Shown here: positions 36,527 to 46,758 of the stretch, piece by piece
Layout of the letters: every line of letters starts with the position of its first letter
How positions within the stretch are numbered: position 1 is the stretch's first letter
Origin: Cognatundibacterium rivi
GTDB taxonomy: Bacteria > Pseudomonadota > Gammaproteobacteria > Burkholderiales > Burkholderiaceae_D
NCBI RefSeq assembly: GCF_018139565.1
Contig: NZ_JAGSPK010000006.1
Coordinates: 186,001 to 250,000, forward strand
Direction: 5' to 3'
DNA: 64,000 nt
Notes under the pieces: model-generated
Seen by the model: only the letters and a program-made list of their open reading frames with translations
Database searches by the model: none
Told to the model about the DNA's origin: nothing
Position numbers and translations under genes: made by a program

Positions 36527-38863
36527 TTAGCTGCCGTCGACTTTATATACGCCGCAACCCAAAACAATGTCGCTGGTCACTGCTTCGATATACGAGGTTT
36601 TACCTTCGACCTTATTCGAGACCGGATTCAGGATGGTGTAATCGACCCAGCCGCCGGAGGGCGGCAGGTTGAATGCATCAGCGACCAGCTTGCGGCCGTC
36701 GAGGCCAGTCAGATGGAACAGATTCAGCTTCAGTTTTTCTGCATTGCCGCCAAATGCCAGATACTGGCCATCCCGGTTGAAGGCAAACACATACATGTCT
36801 TTGTGGCTGAAGTAGTGGTCTTTATCGCCGGTGATTTCTGCTAATGCAGCCCTGCCTTTACGTTGAAACAGCTCGATCGCTTTCTTTACCATCAGATAGG
36901 CTTCGTCGGCCGTGCCCTGCCTGAGGTGGAAGCTGGCGACGGCTTTGGTCAGATAGGCGGCACGCTGTTCCAGATGAATTGCTGTGCTGCGTGCCTGTTC
37001 TGCCATGCCGCCGTTGCTTTGTGTGATTTCATCGAGATGCTTCAGTGCTTCAGAAATTTGCGCCAGACCATTGCTTTGCTCATCCGATGCGCTGGATATT
37101 TCGTTAATATTACCCGCCAGATCGCGTATGCCAGCGACGATGTTATTCAGTGTGGTGTTGACATCGTTGATCTGACCGACGCCATGTTTGACCTGATGTA
37201 CCGATTGATCGATCAGATCACGGATTTGCTTTGCTGCCTCGGCGCTGCGCTGCGCCAGACTGCGGACTTCGGTTGCGACCACTGCAAAGCCGCGCCCTTG
37301 TTCACCGGCGCGTGCTGCTTCGACCGCTGCGTTGAGCGCGAGTATATTGGTTTGAAACGCGATGCCATCGATCATGGTGATGATTTCATGCATCTTCAGC
37401 GCACTTTGCTGTATGCCCTGCATAGACGTTACCGCGGCGTGCATCGCGTCGCCACTTGAGGCCGCAATCTGACTCAGATTCGAGGCCAGATGATCTACTT
37501 CGCGGGCGCTTTCAGCATTTTTTTTTACCGTTACCGACAGGTCTTCGACACTCGCCGTTGTTTCTTCGAGGCTGGACGCCTGCTGTTCGGTTCTGACTGC
37601 CAGATCACCGATATCGTTGGCCAGATTCTGTCCGAGTTGCGATACCTTGCTCGCATTCGTGCGGACATTCGCAACCAGCCCCGACAGGTTCAGATTCATT
37701 GTCTCCAGAGTGTTGCCGGTTTCCGCCAGTTCATCTTTGCCGTCGATATGAATTTGTTTGGTCAGGTCACCGGAAGAGACCGACAATGCAGATTCACGTA
37801 CGGCGTGCAGCGCCTGCATAAAGCCGCGATAAAATCCCAATAACAGGTAAGACACCGTCAAAAATAAAAACACCAGAATGGCAAAGATCAGATTTCTGCG
37901 GAAACTTTGCTTTGCCACGCGTTCGCTGAGCAGATCTGTCAGTCGCTGATGCAATTGCTGCTGCAGCTTGACGGTTTTTTCGATGGCCTGCGTCCCTTGT
38001 TCGAAATAACTGCTGGCGTCACCGCTGACGTTCTCTCCCAGCAAATTCTGTTTTGCCAGTACGGCGAATTCCTCACTCGCTTTGATGCTGGCCTGCTGCT
38101 CGGTAGGGACGACTTCGCCTGCCCGTTTCAGTTGTTGTTCCAGATCGTTGACGGACTTGATTGCCGTCTGTAAAGCGCCAAGGCGTGAGACGATGGCGGC
38201 TTTACCGGAAAAATCGATGGTACCGGATTTGATATAACCCGCACCCAGACCCCGCAGCAGGGCTACTTGTTCTATCCAGGTGGGAATTTTGATGATGGCG
38301 GCATCCATCAGGAAATAAGTGGCAGCTTCGGGGTCAAAAAATAAGCCACTACGTTCACTCGCATACAAAGAGAAATCCTGAATTTTAGCAATCAGACTGG
38401 TGTGCTGAGCAAGACTCGCGGCGGACGTTTCTGCGATCTGCCCGGCAGCCAATTGGCGTAATTCGGTTTCCAGCGGTTTCCAGCTATCTGCGAGCTTGAA
38501 TTCGGGGTTAGTGACGATTTCCTGACTCAGTCGCGACAGACTATCCGACAAGGCTTTTCTGGTTGTCGCCAGATCGGCATCAATGTTCCCGCCTGATAAT
38601 TTCAGATTGACCTGACCACGATGCTTTTGTGTCTGGATCATCACATCCATGACCTGACGATTAATCCGTATGCCACTCAGCTCATTTTGTGCGATTTCAA
38701 CATCCGTCTGCATTTTCGACAGCATGTACATAACCAGTAGCAGCGTCGGCAGCATTAAGACGATAAACATCGACAGCAGTTTGGTACGCAAGCTGAGCTT
38801 ACTCATCACAGCGGCGCTTGGCCGCATGAGCGTGGACAGCAGTTTGTCTCTTGAGGCAGGCAT
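36527..38863 (-). CDS. Methyl-accepting chemotaxis protein with C-terminal Cache-like domain
   Basis: A 778-residue receptor. The start at 38863 ([13 protein letters not shown]) is preferred to the open frame extending to 39085, which encodes an implausible Cys-rich leader. The order is: transmembrane segment (~residues 28-48), a long periplasmic helical sensor (~50-330), a second transmembrane segment ([21 protein letters not shown]), HAMP, the MA signalling domain with the hairpin tip [21 protein letters not shown]-type sequence, and then an extra C-terminal ~130 residues. That tail ([32 protein letters not shown]) looks like a single Cache domain, here on the cytoplasmic side. Confidence 0.85.
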   Translation of the reverse strand: MPASRDKLLSTLMRPSAAVMSKLSLRTKLLSMFIVLMLPTLLLVMYMLSKMQTDVEIAQNELSGIRINRQVMDVMIQTQKHRGQVNLKLSGGNIDADLATTRKALSDSLSRLSQEIVTNPEFKLADSWKPLETELRQLAAGQIAETSAASLAQHTSLIAKIQDFSLYASERSGLFFDPEAATYFLMDAAIIKIPTWIEQVALLRGLGAGYIKSGTIDFSGKAAIVSRLGALQTAIKSVNDLEQQLKRAGEVVPTEQQASIKASEEFAVLAKQNLLGENVSGDASSYFEQGTQAIEKTVKLQQQLHQRLTDLLSERVAKQSFRRNLIFAILVFLFLTVSYLLLGFYRGFMQALHAVRESALSVSSGDLTKQIHIDGKDELAETGNTLETMNLNLSGLVANVRTNASKVSQLGQNLANDIGDLAVRTEQQASSLEETTASVEDLSVTVKKNAESAREVDHLASNLSQIAASSGDAMHAAVTSMQGIQQSALKMHEIITMIDGIAFQTNILALNAAVEAARAGEQGRGFAVVATEVRSLAQRSAEAAKQIRDLIDQSVHQVKHGVGQINDVNTTLNNIVAGIRDLAGNINEISSASDEQSNGLAQISEALKHLDEITQSNGGMAEQARSTAIHLEQRAAYLTKAVASFHLRQGTADEAYLMVKKAIELFQRKGRAALAEITGDKDHYFSHKDMYVFAFNRDGQYLAFGGNAEKLKLNLFHLTGLDGRKLVADAFNLPPSGGWVDYTILNPVSNKVEGKTSYIEAVTSDIVLGCGVYKVDGS

Positions 38864-39185
38864 AGTTTTTTTTCGTTGGATTAAAAGCGCTCTTGCATTT
38901 TCCCAGAAAAGCATCGGCAGAATATTGTCTTGAATGGAAAAACAACAATAACAGCAATATAGATAATAGCTTAAAAAACAGGCTATATTGTTTCCCTCAG
39001 GAACCAGTACACTTTGTTTCACTGTCAGTCGTACTGTACTGGTGTTTTTGTGCGTGACTGTGCATGGGGACGTACCATACTGCATGCTAATGTGCGACCA
39101 GAATTAAAAAGTATATGATTCACTCACAAGGTGATTCTGATTAGTGGCAAATACCAATGCCATACAAAAAAAGCACGGAGACCCC
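38864..39185. other. Divergent intergenic region between the MCP gene and the oxidoreductase gene
   Basis: 322 bases, AT-rich, with no convincing gene. On the minus strand it has a GCCGAT element (plus-strand ATCGGC at 38913-38918), the core of a flagellar sigma-28 -10 box, about 50 bases upstream of the MCP start. The expected -35 TAAA at 15-base spacing is not present, so sigma-28 control is only a weak suggestion. Confidence 0.3.
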
Positions 39186-42100
39186 ATGAATGCACCTCTC
39201 AGACCCGAGCAGCAGGCGCTGATCGATAATTCTATTTCCCTCGACGATAAATTCACGCTGGAGCGCGGACGCGCTTTTATGACCGGCACCCAGGCATTAT
39301 TACGCCTGATGATGTTGCAGCGGCAGGCCGATGAAAAAGCCGGACTCAATACCGCTGGTTTTATCACCGGTTATCGCGGTTCGCCTTTGGGCAACGTCGA
39401 TCTGACCGCCAGTAAAGCAAAAAAATATCTGGAAAAAGCGCACGTTAAATTTCATCCCGGCGTGAATGAAGATCTGGCCGCCACCTCGGTATGGGGAACG
39501 CAACAGGTGAATCTGTTCCCGGGAGCGAAATACGACGGCGTGTTTGCGATGTGGTACGGCAAAGGCCCGGGTGTTGATCGCTGCGGCGACGTGTTTAAAC
39601 ATGCGAATCTGGCCGGCACATCGAAACATGGTGGTGTACTGGTGATTGCCGGTGATGACCACGCCGCAAAATCCTCTACCGCGGCACATCAGTCCGAACA
39701 CATTCTGAAAGCCTGCGGTATTCCGGTGTTATATCCATCGTCGGTGCAGGAGTATCTGGATTACGGTCTGCATGGTATTGCGCTGTCGCGCTACACCGGT
39801 CTCTGGGTCTCGATGAAATGTGTGACCGAAGTAGTCGAATCCGGTGCTTCCGTCGATATCGATCCTGAACGGATCAAGCCGATTATTCCTGGTGATTTCC
39901 AGATGCCTGCTGATGGTATCAGCATACGCACGCCCGATCCTGTACTCGCGCAAGAGTCGCGCATGATCAATTACAAATGGTACGGTGCATTAGCGTATGC
40001 ACGCGCGAATAAACTGAATCAGATTATCTGGGATAGTCCGCGTGCCAGAGTCGGTATTATCACCGCAGGTAAGTCGTATCTCGATACCCGTCAGGCACTG
40101 GCCGATCTTGGCATCGATGAGCAGGCAGCCGCCGACATTGGTATCCGTCTGTATAAAATCGGCATGACATGGCCGCTGGAATCGCAGGGTGTGCGCGAAT
40201 TTGCCAAAGGTCTGGATGAAATTCTGGTGGTCGAAGAGAAGCGTCAGATTCTCGAATATGCGCTCAAAGAAGAGCTGTACAACTGGCAGGATGATGTGCG
40301 TCCACGCGTGGTCGGCAAGTTTGACGACACTGGCGAATGGAGCGATCTCGATCATAGCGGTCATGGCGACTGGCTGCTGCCGGCGACGTATGAACTGAGC
40401 CCGGCGCAGATCGCCCGCGCGATTGCATCCCGTATCACCAAGTATTTTTCCGGCCATCCGGTCGAGCAACGCGTCAAACAGCGCGTCGCTTATCTGGAAG
40501 CGAAAGAGGCAATGCTGAATGTCGCCGCTAAGCCTGATCCCAACAAAGATCGCGTTCCGCATTTCTGTTCAGGTTGCCCACACAATACCTCGACCAAATT
40601 ACCGGAAGGTAGTCGCGCTTTAGCCGGTATCGGTTGCCATTACATGGTGACCTGGATGAACCGTGAATCGACGATCTTCAGTCACATGGGTGGTGAAGGC
40701 GTGACCTGGGTAGGTCAGGCGCCGTTCACGAATGAAAAGCATGTGTTCAGTAATCTGGGCGACGGTACCTATTTTCACTCCGGCTTGCTAGCGATACGTG
40801 CAGCGGTTGCCGGGCATGTGAATATCACCTACAAAATTTTGTTTAACGACGCCGTGGCGATGACGGGAGGTCAGGAATTTGACGGCCCGCTGGACCCCGG
40901 CATGATTTCACGCCAGATTGCAGCAGAAGGCGTGACCCCGATTATCGTTGTGACCGATGAGCCGGAAAAATATCCGGCCAATTACAACTGGGCTCCCGGC
41001 GTTACTGTGCGTCATCGCAGCGAACTCGATGCGGTACAGCGCGAGTTGCGTGAAATCGAAGGCGTCTCCGCGATGATTTACGATCAGACCTGCGCGTCTG
41101 AAAAGCGTCGCCGCCGGAAAAAATTTGACAAAGATGGCAAGCCAGGTTTCCCTGATCCGGCCAAACGCGCTGTGATCAATGAAGCTGTCTGTGAAGGTTG
41201 CGGTGATTGTTCGGTGCAATCAAATTGTCTGTCGGTTGAACCGCTGGAAACCGAATTCGGGCGCAAGCGTCAGATCAATCAATCGTCGTGCAACAAGGAT
41301 TATTCTTGTGTGAACGGTTTCTGTCCAAGCTTCGTCACCGTCGAAGGTGGCAAGCTGAAAAAACCGGCAAAGGCCAAAGTGGAACAAGGCACAGCGCTCG
41401 ATGTTGCCAGCTTGCCTGCACCGGCTTTACCGGCCACACAAGAACCCCTGAATGTGCTGGTCACCGGTATCGGCGGCACTGGTGTGATTACGATTGGTCA
41501 GATCATGGCGATGGCCGCGCATCTCGAAGGCAAGGCATGCTCGGTACTCGATATCACTGGCCTGGCGCAAAAAGGCGGCGCGGTGATGTCGCATGTGCGT
41601 CTTGCGGACAATGCCGGTGACCTGCATTCCACCCGTGTCGGTACCGGCATGGCGGATCTGGTGATCGGTTGCGACGAAGTTGTGACAGCCAGCCGTGATG
41701 CCTTATCGCGTATGGGCGAAGGGCGTACCCGTGCGGTCGTCAATTCCTCTATTTCACCGACCTCGACATTCATTAAAAATCCGGACTGGACTTTCCCGGG
41801 TGAGAGTGCGGAAGCGGAAATCCGTCACTCTTGTGGTGAAGACCGCGTCGATATGGTTGATGCCACACGGATGGCAACGGCACTGATGGGCGATAACATT
41901 GCCTCGAATATGTTCATGCTGGGTTTTGCATGGCAAAAAGGCTGTGTGCCTTTGAGTGAGGCTGGGTTGATGCGTGCGATTGAGCTCAATGGTGTTGCGA
42001 TTGATTTCAACAAGCAGGCATTTAACTGGGGACGTATCGCAGCGCATGATCTGGCGGCAGTGAAGAAACTGGTGGCTCCGGCGCAGGTGGTTGAGCTGAA

Positions 42101-42767
42101 ACGCGCACCGACACTGGATGACATTATTACCAAACGGATTGCTTTCCTGACGGATTATCAGGATGCTGCTTACGCCTTGCAATACAGTGACTTTGTGAAT
42201 AAAGTCAAAGCGACCGAGGTTGCAATTGCCGATGGTAAGTCATTACGTCTGACCGAAGCCGTGGCGAAATATCTGTTCAAACTGATGGCGTACAAAGACG
42301 AATACGAGGTCGCACGTTTGTATACCGATGGCAAGTTCCAGAAAAAAATTGCCGATATGTTTGAGGGCGATTACGCAGTGCATTTCCATCTCGCGCCGCC
42401 GCTGTTTGCCAAACACGATGCTCAGGGACACCTGATCAAGCAGCATTATGGACCGTGGATGATGAAAGTATTCGGTGTGCTGGCGAAGATGAAATCTTTG
42501 CGTGGCAGTATGTTCGATGTGTTTGGATATACAGCAGAACGCAGAACCGAACGTGCGCTGGTGATTGAATACAAACAGACGATACAGCAACTGCTGCCTT
42601 TGCTGAATGCGGGCAATCTCGCCAGTGCGGTTGCGGTTGCCAGTGTGCCCGAAGATATCCGCGGTTACGGTCATGTCAAAGAACGTCATTTGCTTGCTGC
42701 TAAAAATAAACAAGCGACATTGCTGGCGGAATTTAATACGGTCGCGGTACCGCAAAAAGCAGCGTAA
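39186..42767 (+). CDS. Indolepyruvate:ferredoxin oxidoreductase, fused single-chain form
   Basis: A 1193-residue 2-oxoacid:ferredoxin oxidoreductase that decarboxylates arylpyruvates from aromatic amino acids to acyl-CoA. The start at 39186 follows CGGAGACCCC; a GTG at 39144 is possible. Domains are: the pyrimidine half of the TPP site (GFITGYRGSPLGNVD), TPP binding (GIGCHYMVTWMNRES, MGGEGVTWVG), a ferredoxin-like Fe-S part (CEGCGDCSVQSNCLS and CNKDYSCVNGFCPS) and the gamma domain (GIGGTGVITIGQIMAMAAHL). The separate IorA and IorB subunits of archaea are joined here. It is monocistronic, with a terminator after it. Confidence 0.92.
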   Translation: MNAPLRPEQQALIDNSISLDDKFTLERGRAFMTGTQALLRLMMLQRQADEKAGLNTAGFITGYRGSPLGNVDLTASKAKKYLEKAHVKFHPGVNEDLAATSVWGTQQVNLFPGAKYDGVFAMWYGKGPGVDRCGDVFKHANLAGTSKHGGVLVIAGDDHAAKSSTAAHQSEHILKACGIPVLYPSSVQEYLDYGLHGIALSRYTGLWVSMKCVTEVVESGASVDIDPERIKPIIPGDFQMPADGISIRTPDPVLAQESRMINYKWYGALAYARANKLNQIIWDSPRARVGIITAGKSYLDTRQALADLGIDEQAAADIGIRLYKIGMTWPLESQGVREFAKGLDEILVVEEKRQILEYALKEELYNWQDDVRPRVVGKFDDTGEWSDLDHSGHGDWLLPATYELSPAQIARAIASRITKYFSGHPVEQRVKQRVAYLEAKEAMLNVAAKPDPNKDRVPHFCSGCPHNTSTKLPEGSRALAGIGCHYMVTWMNRESTIFSHMGGEGVTWVGQAPFTNEKHVFSNLGDGTYFHSGLLAIRAAVAGHVNITYKILFNDAVAMTGGQEFDGPLDPGMISRQIAAEGVTPIIVVTDEPEKYPANYNWAPGVTVRHRSELDAVQRELREIEGVSAMIYDQTCASEKRRRRKKFDKDGKPGFPDPAKRAVINEAVCEGCGDCSVQSNCLSVEPLETEFGRKRQINQSSCNKDYSCVNGFCPSFVTVEGGKLKKPAKAKVEQGTALDVASLPAPALPATQEPLNVLVTGIGGTGVITIGQIMAMAAHLEGKACSVLDITGLAQKGGAVMSHVRLADNAGDLHSTRVGTGMADLVIGCDEVVTASRDALSRMGEGRTRAVVNSSISPTSTFIKNPDWTFPGESAEAEIRHSCGEDRVDMVDATRMATALMGDNIASNMFMLGFAWQKGCVPLSEAGLMRAIELNGVAIDFNKQAFNWGRIAAHDLAAVKKLVAPAQVVELKRAPTLDDIITKRIAFLTDYQDAAYALQYSDFVNKVKATEVAIADGKSLRLTEAVAKYLFKLMAYKDEYEVARLYTDGKFQKKIADMFEGDYAVHFHLAPPLFAKHDAQGHLIKQHYGPWMMKVFGVLAKMKSLRGSMFDVFGYTAERRTERALVIEYKQTIQQLLPLLNAGNLASAVAVASVPEDIRGYGHVKERHLLAAKNKQATLLAEFNTVAVPQKAA

Positions 42768-42780
42768 TGCTGGTGATATA

Positions 42781-42812
42781 AAAAAATGGTCGACGTCAGT
42801 CGGCCATTTTTT
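42781..42812 (+). terminator. Intrinsic terminator after the oxidoreductase gene
   Basis: The stem TGGTCGAC/GTCGGCCA (one G-T pair) with a GTCA loop is preceded by A6 and followed by T6, 14 bases after the stop. It lies inside the upstream extension of the next open frame, so rules out the ATG at 42786 as the transporter start. Confidence 0.85.
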
Positions 42813-42884
42813 ATTTCTTCATCCGTAAAAGCCGGATACCAGCGCTCTGCTTTACAATGCACCCGACATTCAAAGGAGCACATT

Positions 42885-44360
42885 TTGTCCACGATTAAAC
42901 AAAAGCTTGCCAATATACCTGAGGGCTCGGCAGCCCTGTTTTTTATTCAGATATTTGCAACACTCGGTTTCGCGGTGTTGTATTCGACACTGGTGCTGTA
43001 CGCAACCAAGAAGCTGAATTTTTCCGTCAAAGAAGCCACCGCCATCATGGGTGTGTTTGGTGCTTTCAATTATGGTCTGCATTTATTCGGCGGTTACCTC
43101 GGCGGACGTTTCATCAGCAATCGCAATCTGTTTGTCGGTGGCATGGTATTGCAGGTGCTGGGCTGCGGTTGTATTTCACTCGGCAGCGCGGAGCAGTTGT
43201 ACTGGGGGCTGGGATTATTCCTGACCGGCAGTGGTCTGAATGTAACCTGTATCAACATGATGCTGACCCAGCGCTTCAAGCCAGAAGACGACCGGCGCGA
43301 AAGTGCATTTTTGTGGAATTACGCCGGGATGAATCTCGGTTTTTTTGTCGGCTTCAGTGCCGCCGGTCACTTCCAGTTGGTGGAAGATTATGCCGGTCTG
43401 TTTGTCTTTGCGACGATAGGCAATTTTATGGCGATTGTGCTGGCGCTGTTGAACTGGAAGCGGCTGGTCGATCTGAATACACCCTTATTGCAGGCAACGC
43501 CTGCGGAATTCAAAAAACGTCTGGCGGTCGGGCTGGCGATTTTGTTTGGCCTGGTACCCGTGATTTATTTCATGCTGCATAAAGCCGAGCTGACAGGTAA
43601 TCTGGTGCTGATCATCAGTGTCTGTATCGCGTTAGTGATCGCCTATCTGACATTCCGACATGAGGATCAGCGCGAACAAAAAAACATGTCTGCGTACATC
43701 TTGCTGACCCTGGGTTCACTGGTGTTCTGGACGCTGTATCAGATGGCACCGATGGGCTTGCAACTGTTTGCCGTGAATAATGTGGACCGCATGGTCTGGG
43801 GTGTCGAAATCGCGCCGCAATGGATACAGAACATCAACAGCTTCGTGATTATGGTCGGTGGCCCGCTGATGGCGATGCTGTTTAAAAAACTGCGCGATCA
43901 AGGCTGGCAGATTGATGTACCTGTGCAGTTTTCTGCTGCATTATTACTGATTGGTATTGGCTTTCTGGTACTGCCGCTGGGCATAGGTTTTGCTGCCAGC
44001 AATGGTCTGGTGGCATTCCGTTGGATATTTATCAGCTATCTGTTGCAAAGCGTTGCAGAGTTACTGATTTCACCTGTCGGCTACGCCATGATAGGTCGCC
44101 TCGCACCGGCGAAGTATCAAGGGGTGATGATGGGCACATGGATGCTCACGACGGGCACAGCATCGATCCTCGCCAGCTATTTTTCCGGCATGATTCCTGA
44201 GGCCAGCGAAGGCATGGCCACTTCCACGAATCCGACTTATCAGCATATTTTCTCGATGCTGGGTTGGGGCGCTGTCGGCGTTGGCATCATATTGATTTTA
44301 CTGATTCCTTTCCTGCGCAAACTGATTACGAAAAGCGCAAGTCAGGAGGCAACAGTATGA
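42885..44360 (+). CDS. POT-family proton-coupled peptide transporter
   Basis: A 491-residue inner-membrane transporter with about 14 hydrophobic segments. The start is the TTG at 42885: it follows AAAGGAGCACATT, and upstream ATGs lie in the terminator. The family features are the N-terminal PEGSAALFFIQIFATLGFAVLYS, FGGYLGGRF (motif between helices 2 and 3) and LFLTGSGLNVTCINMMLTQRF. These proteins import di- and tripeptides with protons. Its stop overlaps (ATGA) the start of a truncated DUF423 frame at 44357, so a DUF423 gene was once translationally coupled to it. Confidence 0.88.
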   Translation: MSTIKQKLANIPEGSAALFFIQIFATLGFAVLYSTLVLYATKKLNFSVKEATAIMGVFGAFNYGLHLFGGYLGGRFISNRNLFVGGMVLQVLGCGCISLGSAEQLYWGLGLFLTGSGLNVTCINMMLTQRFKPEDDRRESAFLWNYAGMNLGFFVGFSAAGHFQLVEDYAGLFVFATIGNFMAIVLALLNWKRLVDLNTPLLQATPAEFKKRLAVGLAILFGLVPVIYFMLHKAELTGNLVLIISVCIALVIAYLTFRHEDQREQKNMSAYILLTLGSLVFWTLYQMAPMGLQLFAVNNVDRMVWGVEIAPQWIQNINSFVIMVGGPLMAMLFKKLRDQGWQIDVPVQFSAALLLIGIGFLVLPLGIGFAASNGLVAFRWIFISYLLQSVAELLISPVGYAMIGRLAPAKYQGVMMGTWMLTTGTASILASYFSGMIPEASEGMATSTNPTYQHIFSMLGWGAVGVGIILILLIPFLRKLITKSASQEATV

Positions 44361-44422
44361 AGCCGCAGCACTGGATCAGTATTGCCGCAATCAATATGAT
44401 CATCGCAGTTGGGGCCGGGTAG
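44357..44422 (+). pseudogene. 5' remnant of a DUF423 gene, cut off after 21 codons
   Basis: The frame starts with an ATG overlapping the POT-transporter stop (ATGA) and has a strong ribosome-binding site (AGGAGGCAACAGT). It encodes MKPQHWISIAAINMIIAVGAG and then hits TAG. The last 11 residues match the N-terminus of the intact DUF423 protein at 46759-47139 (AALNMLIAVGAG). The rest of the gene is missing at this place, so this is the original coupled 5' end, separated from its body by the insert to its right. Confidence 0.75.
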
Positions 44423-44916
44423 TGATTGCAGTAGTCATTTAAATGAAGCGTATGTGGGTATTTTTAATACATTGCTATAGAGAAGGCGGTATTCCTCCCC
44501 AAAAAACTTATTGCTGTTTTAAGTCTGTTGGGTGCAGATTTATTTAATTACGTGCCCCGTTGAATTCAATTGGTACTAATGCAAAAAAAAGGGGGGGCTG
44601 GTCGCTGGGATTATAATTCGCGTGCTTGAACTTCGTGAGTTAAATGTGAAGCACTGACTCTTGTCGTGGGCAAAGCTCGCGGAAAGTAAATTTTTAATTT
44701 TTTTAAATTCCTTCCGTATTTTGAAAATCATCATACTTTTACATGATGAAGCAGTCATCGGTTTGTTTCAAATTTTGATGCTTTTATTGATGCTTACAGG
44801 CAATGCAGTATTTTACTGGATATATGACCAGTATTTTTAATGCGCCTGGTAGCAAATTTTCAATCTGCAATATGACGGATAAGGATCAATATTAGCGACA
44901 TATCTGTGTGGAACGC
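44423..44916. other. AT-rich non-coding left part of the insert
   Basis: 494 bases with no credible gene, noticeably richer in A and T than the flanks and containing an A8-G7 homopolymer junction near 44582-44597. The first 10 bases (TGATTGCAGT, 44423-44432) recur at 46805-46814 within the intact DUF423 gene, near the other end of the insert. It presumably holds the promoter of the glycosyltransferase gene, but no clear -35/-10 pair can be defended. Confidence 0.5.
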
Positions 44917-46731
44917 ATGCAAATAATTTATTATATTTTTTGTTACTTTTTGGTATTTCTTTTCCTTGTCAGTTCTTATGGACTGGGTCGGAATGTCTTA
45001 TCTTCTGACAACGATAAGGCTAGTCTCCCGGATGATTTCCGATTGTTATCAGGTATCGTTATTGGAATAGGATTTCATATTTTGGGTTTGCAGTTATTGG
45101 GGGTTTTAAAATTATTTCAACCAAAATATATCTATACTTTTTGTGCAGTAACATTTTTCTTTGCAATTGTTCAACGTAAAGCCATTTTTACTGATCTAAA
45201 AAATCTGGTGACGACCTATCGTCAGTCCCAGAGTACGATCCATTGGTTACTTAAATTGATCTTGCTGCTGACTAGTGTTGAGTTGATACTCAGGCCACTA
45301 CAGCTCCCATTATCATTTGATGAGGTCATGTATCACTTACCACATGTTAAGCATTGGTTAAGTGATGGACAGGTCGGTGTCAATCAATGGTTGCGCTATC
45401 CATACTTTCCCTACAACTTTAACTTGCTGTACGCGCTAGGCCTGGCTGCAGATAATGAAGTCCTTCCTCATCTGATCCACGCTGCAGCTGGCTGGTTGGT
45501 ATTGTTCGGTCTTTTTGTTTTGGGGCGTGCTTGGGCTAAAAAAGAAGTTGGCATAATCGCGGCGTTTATATTTGCCATTGTCAACTTTAATCAATTTGGT
45601 ACAGCAACGATAGATTTAGGAATTACGCTCTTCATTTTCTATGCAGTTGCTATTTATCTATTCTGGTGGAAATCTGGAGACAACAAGCTGTTATTGATTG
45701 CCATTTTTTGTTTTGGCATCGCTGCAGGTACTAAGTATCAGGCGTTAATTTTTGCTCCTTTGTTGCTACTCTGCACACTGTTGAAGGAGCGTCGTCCGAA
45801 ATGGTTATTTCTGTGTTTACTGATTGCGTGTGTACCTTCTATTTTTTGGTACCTACGAAACTATCTGCTGACAGGTAATCCGGTCGCGCCAATGCTTCCG
45901 CAAGTATTTGGAGTTGCAGATTGGAATGCGGCTGATATGACGATTCAATTTGCTGACATACAACTGCATAAGGATTGGCCAAATTTTTTATTTGCACCTG
46001 CAATATTGAGTATGTATTTCTGGTATCGGAATCGAGGATTGCAATGGGCCGCTGGCGCAATCGTTTTTTCTTTGTACGGTTTCTTTACATGGATTGTCAG
46101 TTCACACTATTCAAGATATTTCATGCCAGTAGAGCCCATAGTAGCGTTATTGTCGGCATTTTCTATTGTGGAGTGCTATCAAGCATTAATGAATCGTGGC
46201 AGATTTGAAAAATGGGCCGTCAATGGTGTAAAAACCTTGGGAGTTTTATTGTGTTGTTTGCTGAGTTTTGCGCTGATCAAATCAGTTCCTGAGAGCTTAA
46301 AAAAAATGCATACAAACGCTGAGGAAAAAAAGATTTTTTTACGCAAACAGGTTAGATCTTATGACGTGGGATTATTTTTGCAACAACACCCTGAATTCAG
46401 AATTGTTCAATTTGATTTTACATCGGATATCTATTACCTACCAATGTCAACTATCGGTGATATTTTTGGACCAGGCCGAGTTTCAGATTTCATTGACCTA
46501 TCCACGGATTCGTTAGTGTGCAAATTAAATTCTGTTGGAGCAAATTCTCTTTTATTTGCAGGTAAGCAAAGAGAGATCGCAAAAAATCGTGGTTATCCTA
46601 TTCAGTCGGTTTCTGATCAGTTATTGGCAAGACCTGAATTTACGGATTTTTTCGATTTAATCTACAGCACTCCCGAAGCTGATTTGTATACGCTTAAAAA
46701 GACTATGTCCGGGGTATGCAATAAATACTGA
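44917..46731 (+). CDS. GT-C-type membrane glycosyltransferase (ArnT/PMT-like, GT39 clan)
   Basis: A 604-residue polytopic protein with 11-13 hydrophobic segments. The first long loop, RPLQLPLSFDEVMYHLPHV, has the acidic DE pair and its position fits the catalytic loop of GT-C enzymes, which transfer sugars from polyprenyl-phosphate donors. FGTATIDLGITLFIFYAVAIY and the GIAAGTKYQALIFAPLLLL stretch also fit. The C-terminal ~130 residues are soluble. The ATG at 44917 follows TGGAA; a GTG at 44908 is possible. Codons are visibly more AT-rich than in the neighbours, and the gene sits alone between the two parts of a DUF423 gene, so it is probably acquired. Confidence 0.75.
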   Translation: MQIIYYIFCYFLVFLFLVSSYGLGRNVLSSDNDKASLPDDFRLLSGIVIGIGFHILGLQLLGVLKLFQPKYIYTFCAVTFFFAIVQRKAIFTDLKNLVTTYRQSQSTIHWLLKLILLLTSVELILRPLQLPLSFDEVMYHLPHVKHWLSDGQVGVNQWLRYPYFPYNFNLLYALGLAADNEVLPHLIHAAAGWLVLFGLFVLGRAWAKKEVGIIAAFIFAIVNFNQFGTATIDLGITLFIFYAVAIYLFWWKSGDNKLLLIAIFCFGIAAGTKYQALIFAPLLLLCTLLKERRPKWLFLCLLIACVPSIFWYLRNYLLTGNPVAPMLPQVFGVADWNAADMTIQFADIQLHKDWPNFLFAPAILSMYFWYRNRGLQWAAGAIVFSLYGFFTWIVSSHYSRYFMPVEPIVALLSAFSIVECYQALMNRGRFEKWAVNGVKTLGVLLCCLLSFALIKSVPESLKKMHTNAEEKKIFLRKQVRSYDVGLFLQQHPEFRIVQFDFTSDIYYLPMSTIGDIFGPGRVSDFIDLSTDSLVCKLNSVGANSLLFAGKQREIAKNRGYPIQSVSDQLLARPEFTDFFDLIYSTPEADLYTLKKTMSGVCNKY

Positions 46732-46758
46732 GATTGCCCTTCAATTATCGGAGCGAAA

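Noticed and set aside
38864-39085. Long N-terminal extension of the chemoreceptor
   Set aside because: The open frame continues 74 codons upstream, but this part is Cys/Tyr-rich, unlike any MCP, and puts a spurious segment before the first transmembrane helix.
42786-42884. ATG start for the POT transporter
   Set aside because: The ATG lies in the terminator hairpin of the preceding gene. The TTG at 42885 has a strong AAAGGAG site and gives the usual N-terminus.
44423-46758. Insertion sequence or integrative element
   Set aside because: The segment is AT-rich and interrupts a gene, but there is no transposase, integrase or terminal inverted repeat. Only 'insert of unknown mechanism' is supported.
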